This document shows, in pieces, positions 26,816-33,003 of a stretch of DNA of 64,000 nucleotides; positions within the stretch are counted from its first letter, which is position 1; each line of letters begins with the position of its first letter. A program made the position numbers and the translations under genes. Location of the stretch: the NCBI GenBank assembly GCA_031550085.1, contig JAVBOY010000009.1, positions 1-64,000 on the forward strand, written 5' to 3'. Source of the DNA: UBA4417 sp031550085 (GTDB taxonomy: Bacteria; Bacteroidota; Bacteroidia; Bacteroidales; UBA4417). The notes beneath the pieces were generated by a model. That model made no database searches. It had not been told where the DNA came from and was given only the letters and a program-made list of their open reading frames with translations.

Positions 26816-26976
26816 CAACGTAAAATGATTCTCTTATTTGACGGGTTTCAGCTTGTTCTAAACAAAAAAAGGATGGAGCGATCCATCCTTTTTTACCTAA
26901 GATTAAATAATTAACAAATTGAATAACAGATAAATGTTTTTGAATTGCGCAAATATCTGCCAAATGGTACAGTACC
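26799..26976 (-). repeat. 178-bp hairpin repeat, copy A
   Basis: The copy starts and ends with the same direct repeat ATCTGCCAAATGGTACA (plus-strand reading). Inside, a perfect stem AAAAAAAGGATGGA / TCCATCCTTTTTT closes a GCGA loop at 26864-26894 and can end transcription from either side. On the Rhs coding strand the copy opens GGTACTGTACCATTTGG. Unlike copies B-D, its outer end is followed directly by the IS1 transposase and not by the shared 30-base leader. Confidence 0.92.
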
Positions 26977-27077
26977 AGTTATGGGTTCTGGTTTCAGATT
27001 CCAAATTATCACGTTGTATTATTTAACCATCTCAAAACTGGCTTAATTCTTACAATAACAAGCGATAGATAAATAAT
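26977..27077 (-). pseudogene. remnant of an Rhs cassette start
   Basis: This 100-base spacer between copies A and B is clearly similar to 32049-32148, the beginning of displaced tip 2 and its leader. Both contain GTTATGGGTTCTGGTTTCAG and the segment ending CAAGCGATAGATAAATAA. In this copy the Rhs sequence breaks off after about a dozen codons and joins directly to repeat copy A. It is the scar of a lost cassette. Confidence 0.8.
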
Positions 27078-27255
27078 ATCTGCCAAATGGTACACAACGT
27101 AAAATGATTCTCTTATTTGACGGGTTTCAGCTTGTTCTAAACAAAAAAAGGATGGAGTAATCCATCCTTTTTTACCTAAGATTAAATAATTAACAAATTG
27201 AATAACAGATAAATGTTTTTGAATTGCGCAAATATCTGCCAAATGGTACAGTACC
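27078..27255 (-). repeat. 178-bp hairpin repeat, copy B
   Basis: Nearly identical to copy A, with the same terminal direct repeats; the hairpin loop is GTAA. It is flanked on its right (plus strand left) by the shared leader that ends in AGCGATAGATAAATAAT. Confidence 0.92.
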
Positions 27256-27536
27256 AAGGGTACATTGGTAACGTTGTACATCATTCCTTATCCCTTTTTT
27301 GATACACTTTTTTCGACAATGTCGGCATCTCATAAAAGCTTATTGGTATTGGGGTTAAGCTATATTTTCAGGCACCATTTGGTAAACAACGGGGAAAAAA
27401 GCGCGTTTTAAAGCGATTTAAAACACGATCTCCTCCCCATTGATACATTGCCATACCTTTTCAGTATGCAAAAATATAAACACGCTCTTGCAATAACAAG
27501 CCTTTGAGTTAAAAAGCACCATTTGGTAAACTACCC
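27256..27536. other. gene-less spacer with boundary motifs
   Basis: No gene is visible. The stretch holds three relatives of the cassette boundary motif, near 27256-27275, at 27374-27390 (ACCATTTGGTAAACAAC) and at 27521-27536 (ATTTGGTAAACTACCC, ending exactly at the immunity-gene stop). A hairpin GTTTTAAA-GCGA-TTTAAAAC lies near 27405-27424. The segment CCTTTGAGTTAAAAAGCACC at 27501-27520 recurs at 32369-32388. It may be an eroded cassette. Confidence 0.7.
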
Positions 27537-28148
27537 CTACAAGTGTCTCTCAATCCAAACATATCTACTTGAGAGTTTCCCTCGCGCCGCTTTAAACATT
27601 GGAGCCTCCAATTTATATGGAACTAAAAAGGTATCTGCAATTGATAACAGATCTTCTTGACTAACTTTCTGGGGGATTTTTCCATCAAATTCATAAATCA
27701 TTTTCCCCTGCGAAACAACAGAATCAATTTGTTCAAAAGAGTATAGTTCGCCATTATCATGCCCTCGAAGACCATAACAAAAAAATGAAGTAACACAGTG
27801 TTCCTTAAATACAAGATAACGTTGCCTTGTATTAATTTTTACATTAAAAGTATCTGATGGTACTACCATGTACAAATTTTTTACTTTCATGGAATAATCG
27901 CGCGGACTAGTAGAGAGGGTATCAAAAAAGAGAATTACCTTCTTACTTGAATAATTACTTAATGTTAGCATTATTGGAATACCCAGTTCTGGCCATTGCT
28001 CTACACTATCGACTCTAAATTGTACTTCATTTTCGTTAGCTTGTAATAAAACAATTGCATTCTGCTTCGAATTTGAGCATGATAAAGCAAACAAAATTAT
28101 AGTAACAAAAAATAATATAAGCTCAATTGTTTTTCTTTTTGAATTCAT
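27537..28148 (-). CDS. exported lipoprotein, putative immunity protein of Rhs tip 3
   Basis: I do not recognise the family. The 203-residue protein has a long N-terminal hydrophobic helix and a lipobox (LFALSC, Cys24), so it should be a lipoprotein facing the periplasm or outer membrane. The mature part is probably beta-rich (IPIMLTLSNYSSKKVILFFD). Its ATG overlaps the end of the Rhs tip 3 gene by 26 bases in another frame, an arrangement typical of translationally coupled toxin-immunity pairs. The stop codon is followed directly by the 16-bp boundary motif GGGTAGTTTACCAAAT on the coding strand. The immunity role is inferred from position and size only. Confidence 0.7.
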   Translation of the reverse strand: MNSKRKTIELILFFVTIILFALSCSNSKQNAIVLLQANENEVQFRVDSVEQWPELGIPIMLTLSNYSSKKVILFFDTLSTSPRDYSMKVKNLYMVVPSDTFNVKINTRQRYLVFKEHCVTSFFCYGLRGHDNGELYSFEQIDSVVSQGKMIYEFDGKIPQKVSQEDLLSIADTFLVPYKLEAPMFKAARGKLSSRYVWIERHL

Positions 28149-30198
28149 GATATTCTTCTTTTATATGTTGCTTAAACAATGGTGTTGTTCCCTTAAACGA
28201 AGGGTGCTCCATTTGAGATTTATATGCTTTTGAATGGTTATGAGTTTTATCTCCCCATTTCTTGAAGAAATGTCCCCCTGCTTCATGCACATAGGTATTT
28301 TGCAGGTTCTCTACAGTTGGTTTAAAAACTTTTCCAGCCATTTCTACGTTACCCCATGATTGCAATTCATATGTTACTTTATTACTACCTGTATGAGCTA
28401 AAGCGTTTTCACCATGTATTGCCTCATTAGCTACTCCATAAATACGGTCTTGAGGAATCATCGAATTATTATCATACACTGATGATACAGACTTGTTATG
28501 CAATCTAAATGGTTCGTAGCCTTGCATATTTTCAGTCTTACTCACGACATGATTAATAATTCTATTTACCAACTGCACATCGCGGCTTACATTTGTCCAA
28601 TCATCCCTTCCATGAGTATCTTTCATTACTTTTCCTCGGGATGGAATCCTATCTATTTTTTGCCCTAAAGTTTCACCAAGTTTCATTGCATCCTCGTGTT
28701 TCATGGTTCCCATTGTGATTTGATCCTTTTGTTGAAGAGATAGTTTGTTATATTGCTCTAATGTCATAGTAATTATCTCTCCTGTAAACCCTTCATTGTC
28801 TGTCCCCATAAATAATCCGTCAACATAAATCGGACTTGCTGCCATCCCAGTAGGATCAACCATATTCAAAGGGTTATTATGACAATAGTGATAGGTATTC
28901 CAAGTCGGGTATTTCTCCTTCAATGGATCGCAACTGGTAAACCGACACAACCACGCCGCATAATACCTTGCTCCGTAATAGTATAATCCCGTATCCGCAT
29001 CCCGCTCCTTACCGCAGTAACGGTACTGCTTTAAAGATACTTCTGCATTGTTGCTGTGGGTGTGGTAACTGGTAGTTCCAAAAGGGTGGTATTCTTCATA
29101 ACTGATAAGGGCCGCATTCTCGTCTAGTTCCAGACAAGCCGAACCCAGGTGATTATCATACTGGTATCTTACAACTTTATTTTCTCCTGCTTTTTGCTCT
29201 ATTCTTACGAACACCTTTTCATCATCACTGATATTTACCGTCGTACGTCCGGGTTCTGTACTGCCGTTTACTTCTTTCAGATATAACTCATAACCATTAA
29301 TATAGTAACGGGTTTCTACGATATTTCCTTTGTTTACCGTTTTTCTTGTCCGGTTTCCTTGGACATCATACTGGTAGTAGCTTGTAAATGTTCCGTTGCC
29401 GGCACTTTGCAGTTGGTCTTTGTAATCCCAAACCATGCTGCTCAGATGCGGCATACTCAACAGATTTCCGTGAGCATCATAGGTATACAGGTCTTTCCGG
29501 CCATCGTGCCCCAGCAAATAATTATTCGCTCCCGAATCAGCGTATTCATAAGTTTTCCAGGGATCTTCCAATAGATTGCCCAACGCATCGTATTCATACT
29601 GGTGGGTGTAGTTTTGCAAGGCATTGTTCGGGGAAACGGGGATCCCTTCCGGCATATTCGTTGCATCAGGAGCTACCAATCCATAAAGCTCGCGCCCGGT
29701 GGCTTCTACCAAGCGGTACAGGGCATCGTACCGGTAGGTTGCTTTGGACGAAACAAGCGCATTATTGAAATATTGGTTCCCCTGAACGGCATCGTAAATC
29801 TCGGTAATATTGCCCACCGCATCGTAGGTGTAGTTTAAGTCTTGCAAAGCTTCGGTAGCCGCGTTGCGGGTTGTCCATAAGCGGGTCAGTCTAAAGTTTT
29901 CCGGATGGTAGGTATAGGCTGTGCGGGTATTGTTGCCGTAGTAAATGGCTTCGCGTTGCCCGCGGGCATTGTAGGTGATGTTTTTAATATACTCCGTACT
30001 GCCGTGCAGCACTTTTTGCAACATGCCGCCCTGGTCGTACCGGTAAGCAATCACCGAGCCGTCGGGCTGGGTTACTGCCGTGGGTCGGTTCAATGCATCG
30101 TAAGCAGTTTGGGTTACAAACAACTCGTTTAGCAATACGGATGATTCGTCTTTCCAGTTCAAAGTGATGGTGTATTCTTTGGAAAAGTGTTTGGACAA
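28123..30198 (-). CDS. displaced Rhs tip 3 with HEAGGH-type toxin domain
   Basis: The open frame of 691 codons begins with TTG at 30198 and has no good ATG at its head, which fits a displaced fragment lacking the N-terminal part of an Rhs protein. Residues 1-450 match the Rhs-repeat core of the giant gene almost codon for codon, including many YD-repeats and the core end MVDPTG near 447-450. The last 240 residues are unique. Near the end stands YVHEAGGHFFKKWGD (HEAGGH at 638-643), an HExxxH arrangement like the HExxGH zinc site of M49 peptidases, with further histidines after it. I infer a zinc-dependent hydrolase toxin. The homology with the giant gene begins near 30208; whether this copy is expressed or a silent donor is unknown. 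Confidence 0.8.
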   Translation of the reverse strand: MSKHFSKEYTITLNWKDESSVLLNELFVTQTAYDALNRPTAVTQPDGSVIAYRYDQGGMLQKVLHGSTEYIKNITYNARGQREAIYYGNNTRTAYTYHPENFRLTRLWTTRNAATEALQDLNYTYDAVGNITEIYDAVQGNQYFNNALVSSKATYRYDALYRLVEATGRELYGLVAPDATNMPEGIPVSPNNALQNYTHQYEYDALGNLLEDPWKTYEYADSGANNYLLGHDGRKDLYTYDAHGNLLSMPHLSSMVWDYKDQLQSAGNGTFTSYYQYDVQGNRTRKTVNKGNIVETRYYINGYELYLKEVNGSTEPGRTTVNISDDEKVFVRIEQKAGENKVVRYQYDNHLGSACLELDENAALISYEEYHPFGTTSYHTHSNNAEVSLKQYRYCGKERDADTGLYYYGARYYAAWLCRFTSCDPLKEKYPTWNTYHYCHNNPLNMVDPTGMAASPIYVDGLFMGTDNEGFTGEIITMTLEQYNKLSLQQKDQITMGTMKHEDAMKLGETLGQKIDRIPSRGKVMKDTHGRDDWTNVSRDVQLVNRIINHVVSKTENMQGYEPFRLHNKSVSSVYDNNSMIPQDRIYGVANEAIHGENALAHTGSNKVTYELQSWGNVEMAGKVFKPTVENLQNTYVHEAGGHFFKKWGDKTHNHSKAYKSQMEHPSFKGTTPLFKQHIKEEYHEFKKKNN

Positions 30199-30283
30199 AG
30201 TTAACCGTTTTTACTAAACACAAAAAGAAGGAATCCTTTTGGGGCACCTTCATTCCCACAATAACAAGCGATAGATAAATAAT

Positions 30284-30460
30284 ATCTGCCAAATGGTACA
30301 CAACGTAAAATGATTCTCTTATTTGACGGGTTTGGGCTCGTTCTAAACAAAAAAGGATGGATTACTCCATCCTTTTTTACCTAAGATTAAATAATTAACA
30401 AGCTGAATAACAGATAAATGTTTTTGAATTGCGCAAATATCTGCCAAATGGTACAGTACC
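30284..30460 (-). repeat. 178-bp hairpin repeat, copy C (177 bp)
   Basis: Same structure as the other copies. The hairpin loop has changed to TTAC while the stem GGATGGA/TCCATCC is kept. On the coding strand the copy begins one base after the stop codon of the immunity gene at 30462. Its other end runs into the shared leader and then into displaced tip 3. Confidence 0.92.
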
Positions 30461-30461
30461 C

Positions 30462-30911
30462 TTACCAATGATCTATTTCTATATTTATAGGGATCGTCAT
30501 TTTTACAGGAACATTTTGGTTATTATGTTTCCCTGGATTCCATTTTGGCATCATACTTATAACTTTTAAAAGTTCTTTCTCTGCTCCCGTCAATTCTGTA
30601 TCATTCTTGTCTTTGATTTTTGGCAAGAGAACAGTACCGTCACAATCAATAACGAACTCCACTATAAATTTAGTTTGTAAAGATTCTTGATTGGGATATT
30701 TAAAATTCTCCAAAATGAATTTTAAAAATGAACTTTCTCCTCCCTGATAAGTTGGCATATCCTCTACGACTGTGTAAATAATTCTTTCTTTTTGATCCTT
30801 GCTAAAAGGATACAACTCGTTATTGCTTTTCTCAAGGCTCTTACTCTGAGTACTACAGGACGAAATAACTTGCATCGCAAAAAGAGTCAAAATAAATAAT
30901 TTACTTTTCAT
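30462..30911 (-). CDS. TonB-C-terminal-like lipoprotein, putative immunity protein of Rhs tip 2
   Basis: The start is the ATG at 30911 because it gives a clear lipoprotein signal (MKSKLFILTLFAMQVISSC, Cys19). The 149-residue product has a C-terminal region EDMPTYQGG ... FIVEFVIDCDGTVLLPKI ... MPKWNPGKHNNQNVPVKMTI. This is the pattern of the TonB C-terminal fold found in many Bacteroidetes energy-transducer-like proteins. Here it is free of a membrane-spanning TonB stem. The start overlaps the stop of Rhs tip 2 in the 11-base sequence ATGAAAAGTAA, so translation is coupled. I infer an immunity protein that meets the toxin in the periplasm. The stop codon abuts the boundary motif. Confidence 0.72.
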   Translation of the reverse strand: MKSKLFILTLFAMQVISSCSTQSKSLEKSNNELYPFSKDQKERIIYTVVEDMPTYQGGESSFLKFILENFKYPNQESLQTKFIVEFVIDCDGTVLLPKIKDKNDTELTGAEKELLKVISMMPKWNPGKHNNQNVPVKMTIPINIEIDHW

Positions 30912-32076
30912 GCCGAGGAACATCTTTTCCCGGGAAATTGGACCAATAGGTCTGAAAATCAAGATAATTCTTATTATTTTCATCTTCACTAATATTTTTA
31001 TTGTAATTAAAAAGTCCTTTTCCTTTTTCTTGTAAATCAATTTCTTTAAATAAGAAATCGATTTGCCCCCCTGACAAATATTGAGGGAGGGTATTTTTCC
31101 ATAATTCACTTAATTTTTTTCCATCTATAGATATTATTCCATAATTCATTATGTTGTAAAAAATGTTCGGATTAGTTTTATCCGTTGTTGAATAATTATC
31201 ACCACCCTCATGGACAAGTTCAGTGTCTGTTGCTTGGGTTTTCTCAAATGGGTGATCAATCCTGAGAGTATGTAATAACTCATGTACGGCATCAATGGCA
31301 AACTCATTAATTGGCTTAAGTTCTCCTCTTTTATTGTAAATATTTACACCAGCAAATTGGTAACCAGTAACACCTCCTATCATAATATGGGTTTCCTCCG
31401 TTGGCTTTTTAGCAAATATTTCGAATGAAGGAATCACCTGACCTAAGTCTTTTTCATTTCCACCATTAAATAATACCTGTCCTCTAGCTCTCCCATTTGT
31501 TGACAACTGTAAAACTGTATCTAACATCTCATTAATAGCTGCTTTGTAGTCTGCTATCGAAAGGCCACTTGTGGAAAGTTCTCCTTCAGTGCTATCAGTA
31601 AAATTTACATTCACAGAAACATGCTTTATATCCTGTTGATCAACAACAGATACCCATTGTAAACCCCATAAATCAATTCCACTAATAGGCCTATTTTCAG
31701 CATAGTTATATGGAGTTACCCAATCAAATTTATGTTGTAGGGGGTCAACATTTACAAACCGACACAACCACGCCGCATAATATCGCGCCCCGTAATAATA
31801 CAACCCCGTTTCCTCATCCCGTTCTTTACCGCAATACTTATACCGTTTTAGCGAAACCTCCACATTGTTGCCATGCATCTGGTAACTGGTCGTTCCAAAG
31901 GGATGGTACTCCTCATAACTGATAATGGCACCATTTTCATTCAATTCCAAACAAGAACTCCCCAAATGGTTATCATACTGGTAAAAATACACGGGCGTTC
32001 CATTGTCTTTGTGATCTACCCGCAAGAAAACCTTTTGATCGTCAGCAAAGTTATGGGTTCTGGTTTCAGATTCCAA
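30901..32076 (-). CDS. displaced Rhs tip 2 with metzincin-like toxin domain
   Basis: A 391-codon open frame that begins with TTG and lacks an ATG at its head, so it is a displaced Rhs end. Residues 1-138 are Rhs core (YQYDNHLGSSCLELNENG, YHPFGTTSY, YCGKERDEETGLYYYGARYY, ending GIDLWGL). The remaining 250 residues are the variable tip. It contains HELLHTLRIDH at 265-275, which has the ligand spacing of the metzincin zinc site HExxHxxGxxH (with arginine in place of glycine), and NIMNYG at 308-313, placed like the metzincin Met-turn. I infer a metallopeptidase toxin. Its core sequence differs more from the giant gene than tip 3 does, so it came from another Rhs lineage. The immunity-like gene overlaps its stop. 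Confidence 0.82.
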   Translation of the reverse strand: MESETRTHNFADDQKVFLRVDHKDNGTPVYFYQYDNHLGSSCLELNENGAIISYEEYHPFGTTSYQMHGNNVEVSLKRYKYCGKERDEETGLYYYGARYYAAWLCRFVNVDPLQHKFDWVTPYNYAENRPISGIDLWGLQWVSVVDQQDIKHVSVNVNFTDSTEGELSTSGLSIADYKAAINEMLDTVLQLSTNGRARGQVLFNGGNEKDLGQVIPSFEIFAKKPTEETHIMIGGVTGYQFAGVNIYNKRGELKPINEFAIDAVHELLHTLRIDHPFEKTQATDTELVHEGGDNYSTTDKTNPNIFYNIMNYGIISIDGKKLSELWKNTLPQYLSGGQIDFLFKEIDLQEKGKGLFNYNKNISEDENNKNYLDFQTYWSNFPGKDVPRHEK

Positions 32077-32148
32077 ATTATTGCATTGTATTATCCAATC
32101 ACCTCAAAGTTGGTTAATTCCCACAATAGCAAGCGATAGATAAATAAT

Positions 32149-32326
32149 ATCTGCCAAATGGTACACAACGTAAAATGATTCTCTTGTTTAACGGGTTTGG
32201 GCTCGTTCTAAACAAAAAAAGGATGGAGCGATCCATCCTTTTTTACCTAAGATTAAATAATTAACAAATTGAATAACAGATAAATGTTTTTGAATTGCAC
32301 AAATATCTGCCAAATGGTACAGTACC
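32149..32326 (-). repeat. 178-bp hairpin repeat, copy D
   Basis: Same direct repeats at both ends, hairpin loop GCGA, and the shared 30-base leader (AGCGATAGATAAATAAT) on the plus-strand left. On the coding strand it follows the tandem boundary array behind the first immunity gene and precedes tip 2. Confidence 0.92.
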
Positions 32327-32420
32327 GGTAAACTACCCATTTGGTAAACTACCCATATGGTACACTACCCTTTGAGTTAAAAAGCACCATTTGGTACACT
32401 ACCCATATGATACAGTACCC
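32327..32420 (-). repeat. tandem array of a 16-bp cassette-boundary motif
   Basis: On the plus strand the units read ATTTGGTAAACTACCC (32339-32354), ATATGGTACACTACCC (32355-32370), ATTTGGTACACTACCC (32389-32404) and ATATGATACAGTACCC (32405-32420), plus a partial unit GGTAAACTACCC at 32327. An 18-base spacer shared with 27503-27520 interrupts the array. The last unit ends at the stop codon of the immunity gene. The unit resembles the opening of the 178-bp element. Confidence 0.9.
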
Positions 32421-32992
32421 TATTTACCATTTAGATATTTGTAATCATGTACACGATAAAAAGAATTAAGAGATGTTTTACTATGCTGTAATCGAGCTAC
32501 ACCAAAGTAAAAGATATTATTAGGCACCTTTTTCTCATCAATTTTTATAGGAGGAAAATACCATGGTTCATTCCCCACTGCTTCCTTTAGATATCTCTTT
32601 CGTCGTTTTTTTTCCCAATCTCCCCCATAGTCAGTTTTTTCAATAGGCCTCATTTTTTCAATATGAGTATAATAAAACATGTACTTGCGAGGCCACTCTT
32701 CGTTTAATTCGTCGAAAAAATTTTTCACTTCTATTCTTCTAAACGAAATAGCCCGATTTTCAATAATAAAATAACATGAGACCTCAAGATCACCATCGTC
32801 ACCTAAATATGCGGTATCTGCTACCGGCAATATCTTGTTGTTTAGCTTTATAAATACTGGAATACTGTCAGATCGTTCTTTTTCTAGCAATTCACCATCA
32901 ATATAAAATTGTATTTGCTCTCTGGTAATATAATATTGACTATTCAGAGACAAACTAAATAAAACAAATAAAAAAATTAATGTTGCTCTCAT
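32420..32992 (-). CDS. exported protein, putative immunity protein of the giant Rhs toxin
   Basis: No family is recognised. The 190-residue protein has a signal peptide (MRATLIFLFVLFSLSLNS before QYYITRE), without a lipobox, so it should be periplasmic. The mature part is charged and aromatic-rich (IEVKNFFDELNEEWPRKYMFYY). It starts 12 bases after the stop of the giant Rhs gene and shares its low G+C with the toxin tip, as expected for a cognate pair that travels together. Immunity is inferred from position and the parallel with the two other tip-gene pairs. The export signal would place the neutralisation outside the cytoplasm. Confidence 0.7.
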   Translation of the reverse strand: MRATLIFLFVLFSLSLNSQYYITREQIQFYIDGELLEKERSDSIPVFIKLNNKILPVADTAYLGDDGDLEVSCYFIIENRAISFRRIEVKNFFDELNEEWPRKYMFYYTHIEKMRPIEKTDYGGDWEKKRRKRYLKEAVGNEPWYFPPIKIDEKKVPNNIFYFGVARLQHSKTSLNSFYRVHDYKYLNGK

Positions 32993-33003
32993 AAATTAAA
33001 TAT

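Noticed and set aside
26742..27284. Two similar minus-strand open frames across repeat copies A and B
   Set aside because: Both are readings through the 178-bp element and its hairpin. The frame is not kept in copies C and D and there is no start context, so they are not genes.
26799..32326. Possible CRISPR array from the recurring repeats
   Set aside because: The repeats are 178 bp, only four in number, separated by whole genes of unequal length, and no cas genes are present.
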